Positions 38,827-48,909 of a stretch of DNA of 64,000 bases are shown piece by piece. The translations under genes were made by a program, and so were the position numbers. The stretch's first letter is position 1. Each line of letters starts with the position of its first letter. This DNA is from Rhodobacter sp. (GTDB taxonomy: Bacteria > Pseudomonadota > Alphaproteobacteria > Rhodobacterales > Rhodobacteraceae). Where the stretch lies: positions 496,001 to 560,000 of the forward strand of contig JAIXUH010000013.1 of NCBI GenBank assembly GCA_027484145.1. The letters are read 5' to 3'. The notes below the pieces were generated by a model, which saw only the letters and a program-made list of their open reading frames with translations, made no database searches and was not told where the DNA came from.

Positions 38827-38842
38827 TGTTTCACGTGAAACA
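38827..38842. other. parS: parS site 3, overlapping the rdgB stop
   Basis: TGTTTCACGTGAAACA, a third identical perfect palindrome. On the minus strand it supplies the last codons of rdgB, TGT TTC ACG, and its TGA stop. Confidence 0.92.
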
Positions 38843-39438
38843 GCCGGAAATCAGCTTTCGGAAAGCATCCGCGCGGTGGCTGATCTCGTTCTTCTGCCAG
38901 CGATCCATTTCACCAAATGTGATGCTAAAGCCGTCGGGCTGGAAGATCGGATCATAACCATGCCCCTGCGTCCCGCGCATCGGCCAGACAATCTGGCCCG
39001 GCATTCGCCCCTCAAACACCTCATCTGATCCATCAGGCCAAGCCAAAACCAGCGTGCATCGGAACTCGGCAAGGCGAGGGTACGGAGCGCCAACCGCTTC
39101 CAACTCGGCCCATGTCCGTGTCATGGCTTGCGCGAAGTCGCGGCCAGTTGGTGTTTCTGCCCAATCTGCGGTCCAAACGCCCGGTGCGCCATTCAGGGCC
39201 GCCACACAAACCCCAGAGTCATCTGCAAGCGATGGAAAGCCCGTCCCTTGCGCGGCATGGTGCGCTTTGATCCGCGCGTTGCCGACAAAAGTGCTTTCAG
39301 TCTCCGCTGGCTCAACCAAACCAAACTCCGCAACAGACCGCGTAGCAACCCCGTATGGCCTGATTAGAGCCGATATCTCCTCAAGCTTGCCCGCATTATG
39401 AGTGGCAATGACGAGTGTTTCGCTCGAGAACTTTCGCA

Positions 39439-39439
<1 letters not shown>
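38831..39439 (-). CDS. rdgB: Non-canonical purine NTP pyrophosphatase RdgB/HAM1
   Basis: A 202-residue enzyme that hydrolyses dITP, ITP and XTP to monophosphates and so protects DNA and RNA from deaminated purines. The phosphate-binding THNAGKLEEI, the catalytic LADDSGVCV and the C-terminal QGHGYDPIFQPDGFSITFGEM are all present. The stop codon is formed by a parS palindrome. The start codon shares one base with the rph stop. Confidence 0.96.
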
Positions 39440-40158
<719 letters not shown>

Positions 40159-40221
40159 TGGGTCTTCCTTTCATGGGTCTCGGGTCTGATATGCGCGTGC
40201 GGGCCAAGGATGCAACCCCGA

Positions 40222-40249
40222 TTGACGGTTGCGATCTGCAGCCTAAGCT
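40222..40249 (+). promoter_or_regulatory. Possible promoter of hrcA
   Basis: TTGACG (40222-40227) and TAAGCT (40244-40249) are separated by 16 bp and resemble sigma-70 elements. Transcription would then start near 40256, favouring the hrcA ATG at 40272. No CIRCE-type inverted repeat is visible here. Confidence 0.35.
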
Positions 40250-40271
40250 TCAATTTCTGATGGACCCTCAC

Positions 40272-41342
40272 ATGACCAGCGACGGCGCTAAGATTCTCTC
40301 GGAAATGAACGACCGCTCACGCGAAGTGTTTCGGCGTGTCGTCGAGGGGTATCTGACATCGGGCGATCCCGTCGGTTCCCGCACGCTGACCCGCGCGATG
40401 ACCGAGAAAGTGTCCGCCGCCACTGTCCGCAACGTGATGCAGGATCTGGAGTTTCTGGGCCTGCTCGACAGCCCGCACATTTCTGCGGGCCGCATCCCGA
40501 CCCAGCTTGGCCTGCGGATGTTTGTCGACGGCCTGCTCGAGGTGGGCACCGTCTCGACCGAGGATCGTGAGCGGATCGATGCGACCATGGGTCGGAACGA
40601 CTCGGATGTTGATTCCCTGCTCGATCATGTCGGCGCAGCGCTCAGCGGCATCACGCGCGGCGCAAGCCTTGTGCTGTCGCCCAAACACGAAGCGCCGATC
40701 CGGCATATCGAATTTGTCAGCCTCTCCCCCGAGCGTGCGCTGGTTGTTCTTGTCTTTGCCGATGGCCATGTTGAAAATCGCTTGTTCACCCCCCCACCGG
40801 GCCAAACGCCGTCCTCCATGCGTGAGGCTGCAAATTTCCTCAACGCGCTGGCTGAGGGGAAAACGATCAGCGACCTGCGCCGCACAATCACGCAGGACAT
40901 CACCCGCCGGCGGCAAGAAATTGATTCGCTGGCGCGCGCCTTGGTGGAAAGCGGCGTCGCCCTCTGGGAACATGCAGGCGAGGCGCGAGAGCGCCTGATC
41001 GTGCGTGGTCAATCCAACCTGCTAGAAGGCGCCACCGAAGCCACTGAAATTGACCGCATTCGCAGCCTGTTTGATGATCTGGAGCGCAAGCGTGACATCG
41101 CCGAATTCCTTGATCTGACCGAGACCGGCGAAGGTGTGCGCATTTTTATCGGGTCCGAGAACAAGCTTTTCTCACTTTCGGGTTCCTCTCTGGTGGTCTC
41201 TCCCTATATGAACGCTGATCGAAAGATCATCGGCGCCGTCGGCGTGATCGGACCAACGCGACTCAACTACGGGCGCATTGTTCCGATTGTCGATTACACG
41301 GCGCAGCTGGTCGGTCGGCTGGTGTCTGACCGCGGCAAGTGA
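40272..41342 (+). CDS. hrcA: Heat-inducible transcription repressor HrcA
   Basis: A 356-residue repressor that binds CIRCE elements of heat-shock operons and is kept active by GroEL. The N-terminal winged helix region is NDRSREVFRRVVEGYLTSGDPVGSRTL with SAATVRNVMQDLEFLGLL and HISAGRIPT. The C-terminal GAF-like and IRD regions end IVDYTAQLVGRLVSD. Start candidates are 40272 and 40260; both lack a strong ribosome site, and 40272 best fits the family start. It lies 35 bp before grpE; dnaK and dnaJ are not adjacent. Confidence 0.93.
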   Translation: MTSDGAKILSEMNDRSREVFRRVVEGYLTSGDPVGSRTLTRAMTEKVSAATVRNVMQDLEFLGLLDSPHISAGRIPTQLGLRMFVDGLLEVGTVSTEDRERIDATMGRNDSDVDSLLDHVGAALSGITRGASLVLSPKHEAPIRHIEFVSLSPERALVVLVFADGHVENRLFTPPPGQTPSSMREAANFLNALAEGKTISDLRRTITQDITRRRQEIDSLARALVESGVALWEHAGEARERLIVRGQSNLLEGATEATEIDRIRSLFDDLERKRDIAEFLDLTETGEGVRIFIGSENKLFSLSGSSLVVSPYMNADRKIIGAVGVIGPTRLNYGRIVPIVDYTAQLVGRLVSDRGK

Positions 41343-41377
41343 TGTTCAAGGCCGGACAAAAGACAAGGAAGACGAAG

Positions 41378-41908
41378 ATGGCGCAGGAACAACCGATTCC
41401 GGAAGGGGTTGAATTGGATGGAGTCGAGGACTTTATCGATGCAGCAGAGCTTGAGGCACTGAAGGCAGAACGCGACGAAATGCGCGACCGCTACATGCGC
41501 GCTTTGGCTGATGCCGAAAATTCGCGCAAGCGGGCGGACCGCGATCGGCGCGAGGCAGAGCAATATGGCAGCACACGTCTGGCCCGCGATCTGTTGCCCG
41601 TGTTCGACAATCTCAGCCGTGCTCTCGAGTCGGCAACCGACGAAACCCGCGCGCAGGCTGCCGCCCTGATCGAGGGTGTTGAGTTGACGTTGCGCGAACT
41701 GACCAACGTGATGACAAAGCATGGCGTCACGCCGATCAGTCCCGTTGCGGGCGATATGTTTGATGCCCAGTTGCATCAGGCGATGTTCGAAGCACCGGTG
41801 CCGGGCACTAAGGCTGGCCAGATCATTCAGGTGATGACCCAAGGCTTCATGTTGCACGACCGGCTTCTGCGCCCTGCTCAAGTGGGTGTATCGTCCACGC
41901 CCGGCTGA
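41378..41908 (+). CDS. grpE: Nucleotide exchange factor GrpE
   Basis: A 176-residue DnaK cochaperone that releases ADP. The N-terminal half is a long helix with coiled-coil character (ELEALKAERDEMRDRYMRAL), followed by ENSRKRADRDRREAE, and the C-terminal beta domain has PVAGDMFDAQLHQAMFEAPV and ending VMTQGFMLHDRLLRPAQVGV. The ATG at 41378 follows AAGGAAG. Co-transcription with hrcA is likely. Confidence 0.96.
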   Translation: MAQEQPIPEGVELDGVEDFIDAAELEALKAERDEMRDRYMRALADAENSRKRADRDRREAEQYGSTRLARDLLPVFDNLSRALESATDETRAQAAALIEGVELTLRELTNVMTKHGVTPISPVAGDMFDAQLHQAMFEAPVPGTKAGQIIQVMTQGFMLHDRLLRPAQVGVSSTPG

Positions 41909-42013
41909 ACCCTGCGCAAAAGAGCCGGGCCAGTGCCAGATGTGCAACGGTCCGGCCCATCTGAGCGATCGCTTTGCTCGGCACTCCGCCAGACACACCT
42001 CATATTGCGCGGG

Positions 42014-42892
42014 TCAGCGCTGAAATGTCATTGGCAAGGTAAAGCCGTGGCTGTCATCAGCCAGCCCCTTCGGCGCTGCAGGAAATCTGCCCGCGGCCTT
42101 CACGGCCTTGACAGCCGCCGTGTCCAAAGCAGCATTTCCTGACGAAGAGGTGACGGTGACACTTTTCAGCGCGCCCGACGCTGCTACTGTCAGCCGTACT
42201 GTTACGGTGCCAGAGGCGCCCTTGGCCGCTTTGGGATAGGTTTTCCGCCGCTCGATCTTCGACCGGATGGATGCGCCCCACTCCGCTTTCAACGCCTTTG
42301 CCTTGGCCTTTGACACCGTGCCAGCTTTGGCCGAACCACCTTCGCCAGCCGATGCGCCACCGCCCGCTCCCGCAGCTTTCTGCGCCACGGCACCCCCGGC
42401 CGCGGGTGCGGCTACCTTTTTCTTGGGCGTTGAAGGCTTCGACTCTGTCTTGGTGGGTTTGGCCTTTGCACTTGTCTTAGGTTCCGGCTTGGGTTCTTCC
42501 GGGGCCGGGCTCGTCTTTGGTTTCGGCGATTCTTGCAGGCGCGGCACTGTGATGTCAGCCTTGGCGGGCGCGTCAATCTGGGCCGGCAATTCAGGCAGCG
42601 CAGTCTCAGGCGCGACGGGCGCTGTATCCTGGGCAAAACTGATGTCGGGCAAAGCATCTGGCACAGCCAATGGCATGGCGATGTCGGCCACGGCGTCCAG
42701 AGTCGGTGGCGGTGCATCCCAAATCGCCACCAGATCGCTGAACTGCCCGTCTGACGCCACGATGGTGGTCGCTTGCTCGCCCCCGGCCCCTGATGCAGCC
42801 GCCCCGGCAAGGTCGGGCAGTGCCGCAAAGCCGCCAATGTGCAACCCGGCTGCGATGAAAACCGCCATGCTGGCCTGCACCCGGCTGCTCAT
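42014..42892 (-). CDS. tonB: TonB-like energy transducer
   Basis: A 292-residue protein with one N-terminal membrane anchor (about residues 8-26), a long Pro/Lys/Ala-rich periplasmic linker and a C-terminal TonB domain (YPKAAKGASGTVTVRLTV onward, ending FTLPMTFQR). It transmits proton-motive energy from ExbB-ExbD to outer-membrane receptors. It is the last gene of the exbB-exbD-exbD-tonB set, overlapping the second exbD by 4 bp. No receptor gene is next to it, so the substrate is unknown. Confidence 0.88.
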   Translation of the reverse strand: MSSRVQASMAVFIAAGLHIGGFAALPDLAGAAASGAGGEQATTIVASDGQFSDLVAIWDAPPPTLDAVADIAMPLAVPDALPDISFAQDTAPVAPETALPELPAQIDAPAKADITVPRLQESPKPKTSPAPEEPKPEPKTSAKAKPTKTESKPSTPKKKVAAPAAGGAVAQKAAGAGGGASAGEGGSAKAGTVSKAKAKALKAEWGASIRSKIERRKTYPKAAKGASGTVTVRLTVAASGALKSVTVTSSSGNAALDTAAVKAVKAAGRFPAAPKGLADDSHGFTLPMTFQR

Positions 42893-43311
42893 TCTGGCAC
42901 GACGGGCAGGGCAACCAGCTCGACATTTGCAAAACCTGCTGCCGCAAACTGGGGCAACAGGCCTGCAAGCCGTGCCGCGGGCATGGTTGCATCGGCACGA
43001 ACCGACAGGCGTGGCGGGGTTTGGTCACAGGCGACGGTGCGGCAATGCGCTGCACGCGCTGCCGTTAGCGCCAAAAGCGCCGCATCGTCGCGCAGGTCAG
43101 CGTAACTGACCTGCCCATCCGGGGCGACGAACACACTAAAGTCGCCCATTGCCTCCGCTTCGGCCAGACTGCTTGGAAGGGAGACTGCGAAGGGTTCCGG
43201 CGCTGTCAGTCTGGCCGAGATCAGAAAAAAGATCAGCAACAAGAACACGACGTTGATCATGGGCAGAATGTTTTCATCGGGCTTGCGGCGGGGCGGTTCA
43301 GAAAAGTTCAT
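42889..43311 (-). CDS. exbD: ExbD/TolR family protein, second copy
   Basis: A 140-residue biopolymer transport protein: short cytoplasmic N-terminus, a single helix with the conserved Asn in place of the usual Asp (ENILPMINVVFLLLIFFLIS) and a periplasmic domain. The Asp of the LTPLIDVVF-type motif carries protons in ExbD; here the equivalent position reads MINVVF, so this copy may be structural. The ATG at 43311 lies 4 bp after the first exbD. It contains cysteines AAHCRTVACDQ that could pair. Confidence 0.85.
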   Translation of the reverse strand: MNFSEPPRRKPDENILPMINVVFLLLIFFLISARLTAPEPFAVSLPSSLAEAEAMGDFSVFVAPDGQVSYADLRDDAALLALTAARAAHCRTVACDQTPPRLSVRADATMPAARLAGLLPQFAAAGFANVELVALPVVPE

Positions 43312-43315
43312 GGCG

Positions 43316-43693
43316 CTACTCCACCAGAACCAACCGTGTAAAGCCTGCGGCAGACAACTGATCCATGACCGCCAGCAGCTTTTGCAGATCCGCTGTGCTG
43401 CGGGCCCGCAGGATAATGGCATCATCCGGGCGCGCCATCAGCGGCGCAAGCGTTGCCGCGAGCGCCTCAACCTCAAGCTGTACGCCGTTCAGCGACACGC
43501 CACCCGGTGCCACATCCACCAACCGGGGTGGCCCGCTATAGGTGCCGCCTGCCCCGGCGGCCGTCACGGGCACGGCGCGCTCGATCCCAAAGCGCGACGC
43601 CAGCATGAAGAAAATCAACAGCAGGAACACAACGTCAATCATTGGCGTCAGGTTCGGCTTTCGCCGCGCGCGATCGGTACCAAAGCGTATCAT
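43316..43693 (-). CDS. exbD: ExbD/TolR family protein, first copy
   Basis: A 125-residue ExbD. The N-terminal segment RKPNLTPMIDVVFLLLIFFMLAS has the conserved Asp of the proton path. The periplasmic domain (AGGTYSGPPRLVDVAPGGV onward) ends in the usual ADLQKLLAVMDQLSAAGFTRLVLV. It overlaps exbB upstream by 4 bp. Confidence 0.92.
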   Translation of the reverse strand: MIRFGTDRARRKPNLTPMIDVVFLLLIFFMLASRFGIERAVPVTAAGAGGTYSGPPRLVDVAPGGVSLNGVQLEVEALAATLAPLMARPDDAIILRARSTADLQKLLAVMDQLSAAGFTRLVLVE

Positions 43694-44382
43694 TCGGCGG
43701 CCTGCCGCAGGGTCTGGTCCGGTCGCGCGCCCTGCAGGATGCGCGTTGCGGCATCCTCCATGTCATGGCGCAGGCCGTCGATTACGCTTTCGAACCACGT
43801 CAAGGCAATGGATGCCGGAATCGCGACAGCCATGCCGGCGGCTGTTGTCAACAGAGCCTCCCATATACCACCGGCCAGGGTGGCCGGGTCGGCCCGCGCT
43901 CCTGCGTCTTGCAGGGCCTGAAACGCGGCGATCATGCCTGTCACGGTTCCCAGCAGACCCAGCAGCGGCCCGATGGTCGAGGCAAGCTCAAGCCCCCGCA
44001 GACCAGCCCGCGCCTGGGCCAGCAAGGCCCGCGCAACGCGGCTGGTTTCAGCTTCGGCGGCGTCGCTGTCCAGCGCGGGGTTCAGCGCGGCTGACATTGC
44101 GGTATGGGCCAGTTGTGCGCGGATGGACCGCCGCCGTGCCAGCATTGCCACGGCCTCGGCCGTCTTGCCCGCGGCCCACAGGTCCAGCGCCCGGCGGGTA
44201 TGTCGTCCACCAGACCATGCACCACAGGCCATCAGCCGCATGATCTTCCACAGAATCAGCGCAAGCGTCATCAGGGAAAGCACAGCAATGGCCCACATGG
44301 CAGACCCGCCCATGTCGATGAAGGCAAGGAGTCGCAACACGGCATCCTGCAGCGGGGCGAGCTTGGCAAAGAGCGAATCCAT
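43690..44382 (-). CDS. exbB: MotA/TolQ/ExbB proton channel family protein
   Basis: A 230-residue inner-membrane protein with three transmembrane helices, around MWAIAVLSLMTLALILWKI, the LASTIGPLLGLLGTVTGMI block and WEALLTTAAGMAVAIPASIAL. These are hallmark ExbB/TolQ segments. It forms a pentameric proton channel with ExbD. The ATG at 44382 has GAGGGACAGG at good spacing; an ATG at 44409 is in frame. It heads the exbBDD-tonB set. Confidence 0.92.
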   Translation of the reverse strand: MDSLFAKLAPLQDAVLRLLAFIDMGGSAMWAIAVLSLMTLALILWKIMRLMACGAWSGGRHTRRALDLWAAGKTAEAVAMLARRRSIRAQLAHTAMSAALNPALDSDAAEAETSRVARALLAQARAGLRGLELASTIGPLLGLLGTVTGMIAAFQALQDAGARADPATLAGGIWEALLTTAAGMAVAIPASIALTWFESVIDGLRHDMEDAATRILQGARPDQTLRQAAE

Positions 44383-44651
44383 AAAGCCTGTCCCTCGTTC
44401 AGCGTTCATCTTTCGAACCCCATACCTCAGGCGTTGTCAACGGACCGCCTGTTTTGCGACCACGCATGATCCAAGGGCGATAGGTTGCCGCAAATGGCGT
44501 CTCTGTTTGCCAGTTTCTGCTGCGCAGGCGTTTACACAGGGGCGCTGGATAGCACTGATGCGGCGAAAGAGTGCGGCTTGCGGTTGCCGGATGACCTGAT
44601 ACCAGATCAGCCGCCACAAGCGGCACTTCACGCATGCAAAAGGTTTGCGCC

Positions 44652-46094
44652 ATGTTGAACGATCCCTCCCTGCTGACTGGCCTTGCTTATGTGAACGGCG
44701 TCTGGGAACAGGCACCCGCTATGTTTGCCGTGACCAACCCCGCGACGGGTGACGTTCTGGCTGATGTTGCCGATCTGGGCGCGGACGACGCTATCCGGGC
44801 CATTGACGCGGCCCATGCCGCGCAACCGGCCTGGGCCGCGCTGACCGGAAAGGAACGGGCCGCCTTGCTGCGCCGCTGGCATGACCTGATCCTTGCCAAC
44901 AGCGATGATCTGGCCCGAATCCTGACCAGCGAAAACGGCAAACCACTGGCCGAAGCCAAGGGCGAAATCGCCTATGGTGCAAGCTACATCGAATGGTTCG
45001 CCGAAGAGGCCAAGCGCATCTATGGCGATGTCATACCCGGCCATCAGCGCGGCAAACGGATTGTCGTTCTGAAACAACCTGTTGGCGTTGTTGCGGCGAT
45101 CACGCCATGGAACTTTCCCAACGCCATGATTGCCCGAAAGCTGGCACCGGCTTTGGCCGCAGGCTGCACGGTCGTGGCGCGGCCTTCGGAACTGACGCCG
45201 CTGTCAACGCTTGCGCTTGCCGTTCTGGCCGACCGGGCGGGCTTTCCGCCCGGCGTGATCAACGTGGTGCCCGGACTGGATGCTGCGGGTGTGGGTGCAG
45301 CGTTCTGCGTCAGTGAAAAGGTGGCCAAGATCACCTTTACCGGGTCCACCCGCGTGGGAAAGATCCTGATGCGGCAAGGGGCCGACACCATCAAGAAACT
45401 GTCGCTTGAGCTTGGCGGCAACGCGCCGTTCATCGTGTTTGACGACGCCGATGTTGATGCTGCCGTAGAAGGTGCGATGGTGGCAAAGTTCCGCAACGCG
45501 GGTCAGACCTGCGTCTGTGCCAACCGTCTTTATGTGCAGGCGGGTGTATATGACGAATTCTGCACCAAACTTGCAAAGCGGGTGGCAGAGTTGACCGTTG
45601 GCAATGGTCTGAGCGAACCCGTGGCCATCGGCCCGCTGATCAACACGGCCGCTTTGGCCAAAGTCGAAGACCATCTGGCCGACGCCATCGCCCTTGGCGC
45701 GCGGGTGGCAACGGGCGGGGCCCGCCATGCCAAGGGCGGAACTTACTTTCAGCCCACCGTGCTGACCGAAATGACCGCCGCGATGAGGGTCAGCCGCGAA
45801 GAGACTTTCGGCCCCCTTGCCCCCGTATTCCGGTTCGAGACCGAGGATCAGGCTATCGCCCTTGCCAATGACACGGAATTTGGTCTGGCCGGATACTTCT
45901 ATGCCCGCGATCTGTCGCGGGTGTGGCGCGTGGCCGAACGGCTGGAGGTCGGCATGGTTGGGATCAACACGGGCCTGATCTCAACCGAAGTCGCGCCCTT
46001 TGGTGGTATCAAGCAATCTGGTCTGGGCCGTGAAGGTTCAAAATACGGGATCGAGGATTATCTGGAGGTCAAGTATCTGTGCTTTTCGGTCTGA
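44652..46094 (+). CDS. gabD: NAD(P)-dependent succinate-semialdehyde dehydrogenase
   Basis: A 480-residue aldehyde dehydrogenase that oxidises succinate semialdehyde to succinate, usually the last step of the GABA shunt. The catalytic glutamate is Glu253 (LSLELGGNAP) and the nucleophile is Cys287 in GQTCVCANRLYV. A second cysteine, Cys289, follows; the same pair occurs in GabD and in the redox loop of human SSADH. The cofactor motif is FTGSTRVGKIL. An upstream in-frame ATG at 44634 lacks a ribosome site. No transaminase gene adjoins. Confidence 0.92.
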   Translation: MLNDPSLLTGLAYVNGVWEQAPAMFAVTNPATGDVLADVADLGADDAIRAIDAAHAAQPAWAALTGKERAALLRRWHDLILANSDDLARILTSENGKPLAEAKGEIAYGASYIEWFAEEAKRIYGDVIPGHQRGKRIVVLKQPVGVVAAITPWNFPNAMIARKLAPALAAGCTVVARPSELTPLSTLALAVLADRAGFPPGVINVVPGLDAAGVGAAFCVSEKVAKITFTGSTRVGKILMRQGADTIKKLSLELGGNAPFIVFDDADVDAAVEGAMVAKFRNAGQTCVCANRLYVQAGVYDEFCTKLAKRVAELTVGNGLSEPVAIGPLINTAALAKVEDHLADAIALGARVATGGARHAKGGTYFQPTVLTEMTAAMRVSREETFGPLAPVFRFETEDQAIALANDTEFGLAGYFYARDLSRVWRVAERLEVGMVGINTGLISTEVAPFGGIKQSGLGREGSKYGIEDYLEVKYLCFSV

Positions 46095-46131
46095 CGCGTT
46101 CCATGTGCTGCATTCTGGCGGTGTGAGCGCT

Positions 46132-48765
46132 TTAGGGCGTCAGCATCTGCTTTAGCTCGTAAACGGCCCGAAGCGCATCCATGGGCGTCATTTCATCGGG
46201 GCGCAGGGTGCGCAGAAAGGCCTCGGCAGCCGACGCTTTGGCGGCAACCTTGGCGGGTGGCGCGGCGGGTGCAGCCCGAAACAGCGGCAGATCATCCACA
46301 AGTGCCGCCTGCTTGCCGCCCTCGCGCTCACCCTTTTCCAAGGCCTCCAGCACGACCTTGGCACGTTCGACCACCGGGGTCGGCAAACCAGCAAGTCGCG
46401 CAACCTGCACGCCATAGCTGCGGTCTGCTGCACCTTTGCGAACCTCGTGCAGAAAGATCACGTCGCCTTCCCATTCCTTCACCGTCACCGTGGCGTTTTC
46501 CACCCCGGCCAGCTTGCCGGCCAGCGCCGTCATCTCATGGTAATGGGTGGCAAACAGGGCGCGGCAGCGGTTGACGGCGTGCAGATGTTCCAGTGTAGCC
46601 CAAGCGATGGACAATCCGTCATAAGTAGCGGTCCCTCGCCCGATCTCGTCCAAAATCACCAGTGCCCGGTCATCGGCCTGATTCAGAATGGCGGCGGTCT
46701 CTACCATTTCGACCATAAAGGTGGATCGCCCGCGGGCAAGGTCATCTGATGCGCCAACCCGGCTGAACAATTGCCGCACCAGCCCGATGTGGGCGGCTGA
46801 GGCAGGCACAAAGCTGCCGGCCTGTGCCAACAGCGCAATCAGCGCGTTTTGGCGCAGAAAGGTGGATTTGCCCGCCATGTTCGGCCCGGTCAGCAGCCAG
46901 ATCGCTGGCGTGCCACTTTCGGTCAGCGCACAATCATTGGCCACAAACGGGCCAGCCCCCTGGCGGCGTAAGGCACGTTCCACCACAGGGTGACGGCCGC
47001 CCCGCACCACAAAGGCATGGCTGTCATCCACCACGGGTTCGGCCCAGTCTTCTGCCGTGGCCAGATCGGCAAAGGCGCACGTCACATCGACCTCTGCCAG
47101 CGCCCGTGCTGCGGCACCGATCGGGCCAGCATGATCCAGAACCGCCTGCCGCAAGGCCTCAAAATGGTGCTTCTCGATCTCAAGCGCGTGGTTGCCGGCA
47201 TTCAGGATGCGGGTTTCAATCTCGCTCAGCGGCAGCGTGGTAAACCGCACCTGCCCCGCCGTTGTCTGCCGGTGAATAAAGGTATCGGGCATGGCCCGCA
47301 TAGTGGCTTCATGTGTGGTAGTGGTTTCGATGAAGTATCCCAGCACGTTGTTATGCTTGATCTTCAGGCTGCCAATGCCCGTCAGTGCCACATAGTCGGC
47401 CTGCATCCGGCCAATCACGCCACGCCCCTCGTCGCGCAGGTTGCGAGTCTCGTCCAACTCGCCATCAAATCCTATCGCGATGAACCCCCCGTCGCGGGCC
47501 ATCAGCGGTGGTTCTGCCACCAGTGCCGACTCCAACAGGTCAATCAGCGCGTCATGGCCCAGCAAGGCCGTTGCCGACTGCGACAGCGCCATGGGCATGG
47601 CGGCCAATTGCGCCTGCATCGCCGCGGCCTGCTCCAACCCCGACCGGATCGCAGCCAGATCCCGCGGGCCGCCCCGGTCCAGCGCCAACCGCGACAGCGC
47701 CCTGTCCATATCGGGCACCCGGCGCAAGGCATCGCGCAGGGCTGATCGTTCGGCCCCATGATCGACCATGAATCGCACCGCCTCAAGCCGGGCATGGATC
47801 AGCGCAAGATCGCAGGATGGGGCGGACAGGCGGCGCTCCAGCAACCGTGCGCCGCCGGCAGTTACCGTTCTGTCAACAGCAGCGATCAGCGATCCCTCGC
47901 GCCCACCAGACAGGGCCTGCGTCAGTTCAAGGTTGCGGCGGGTAGCGGCATCGATCTGCAGGGTGCCTCCGGGACTTTCTTTCACCGGCGGGCGAAGCAG
48001 CGGCAGTTTTCCGCGCTGCGTCAGATCCAGATAATCAACCAAGGCCCCCATGGCCGACACTTCGGCCCGGTCAAAACTCCCAAACGCATCCAGCGACCCT
48101 ACGGCAAACAGGGCGCACAGACGCTTCTCGGCGCTGGTCGAATCAAAGCTGCCCCGCGACAGCGAGGTCAGCGCGCCGCCCATATCCTGCACGATGGGCG
48201 CGACCTCACGCTCGCGTAGGTCAGAAATCAAAACCTCGCGCGGGGCCAGCCGCGCCAGTTCCGGCGCAAGCCGCACCAGCGGGCAGGACACCACGCGAAA
48301 CTCTCCGGTCGAGATATCGGCCCATGCCAGCGCGCCGTCATCGCGCACCTCGGACCACGCCGCCAGAAAGTTATGCCGTCGCGCTTCAAGCAAGCTGTCC
48401 TCGGTCAGGGTGCCGGGCGTCACAAGGCGGACGACATCGCGCTTGACCACAGATTTTGACCCGCGCTTTTTTGCCTCGGCCGGATCTTCCAACTGCTCGG
48501 CGATGGCCACGCGAAAGCCTTTGCGGATCAGCGTCAGCAGATAGCCTTCGGCCGCATGCACGGGCACGCCGCACATCGGGATCGGTTCGCCCTGATGAAA
48601 CCCGCGCTTGGTCAGTGCGATGTCCAAAGCCTCGGCTGCGGCAACGGCATCGTCAAAGAACATCTCGTAAAAGTCGCCCATCCGGTAGAACAGCAAGGCG
48701 CCATCGTTGGCCCGCTTGATCTCCAGATACTGCGCCATCATCGGCGTGACGGTTTCGTCGTTCAC
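46132..48765 (-). CDS. mutS: DNA mismatch repair protein MutS
   Basis: An 877-residue mismatch-recognition ATPase. The N-terminal mismatch-binding motif is FYRMGDFYEMFFDDA. The ATPase domain has Walker A LLTGPNMAGKSTFLRQ, Walker B LVILDEIGRGTATYDGLSIAWA and the conserved LFATHYHEMTAL. The C-terminal tail ends in helices for tetramerisation (MDALRAVYELKQML). The start is GTG at 48765 with GGAGAGA upstream. The gene is divergent from maeB; mutL is not adjacent. Confidence 0.97.
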   Translation of the reverse strand: MNDETVTPMMAQYLEIKRANDGALLFYRMGDFYEMFFDDAVAAAEALDIALTKRGFHQGEPIPMCGVPVHAAEGYLLTLIRKGFRVAIAEQLEDPAEAKKRGSKSVVKRDVVRLVTPGTLTEDSLLEARRHNFLAAWSEVRDDGALAWADISTGEFRVVSCPLVRLAPELARLAPREVLISDLREREVAPIVQDMGGALTSLSRGSFDSTSAEKRLCALFAVGSLDAFGSFDRAEVSAMGALVDYLDLTQRGKLPLLRPPVKESPGGTLQIDAATRRNLELTQALSGGREGSLIAAVDRTVTAGGARLLERRLSAPSCDLALIHARLEAVRFMVDHGAERSALRDALRRVPDMDRALSRLALDRGGPRDLAAIRSGLEQAAAMQAQLAAMPMALSQSATALLGHDALIDLLESALVAEPPLMARDGGFIAIGFDGELDETRNLRDEGRGVIGRMQADYVALTGIGSLKIKHNNVLGYFIETTTTHEATMRAMPDTFIHRQTTAGQVRFTTLPLSEIETRILNAGNHALEIEKHHFEALRQAVLDHAGPIGAAARALAEVDVTCAFADLATAEDWAEPVVDDSHAFVVRGGRHPVVERALRRQGAGPFVANDCALTESGTPAIWLLTGPNMAGKSTFLRQNALIALLAQAGSFVPASAAHIGLVRQLFSRVGASDDLARGRSTFMVEMVETAAILNQADDRALVILDEIGRGTATYDGLSIAWATLEHLHAVNRCRALFATHYHEMTALAGKLAGVENATVTVKEWEGDVIFLHEVRKGAADRSYGVQVARLAGLPTPVVERAKVVLEALEKGEREGGKQAALVDDLPLFRAAPAAPPAKVAAKASAAEAFLRTLRPDEMTPMDALRAVYELKQMLTP

Positions 48766-48909
48766 CAGTCTCTCTCCATGTCGCGTGTGACCCTACAAAA
48801 GCCACACCCGCAGCGAAAGCCCTTCTGGCCCTGCAAGGCCACAGTCGCATTGCCCCGCACCGGGTGGCCCGTTATGCAAGGGGCCGAACCCTTTAGGAAC
48901 ATATGGCCC

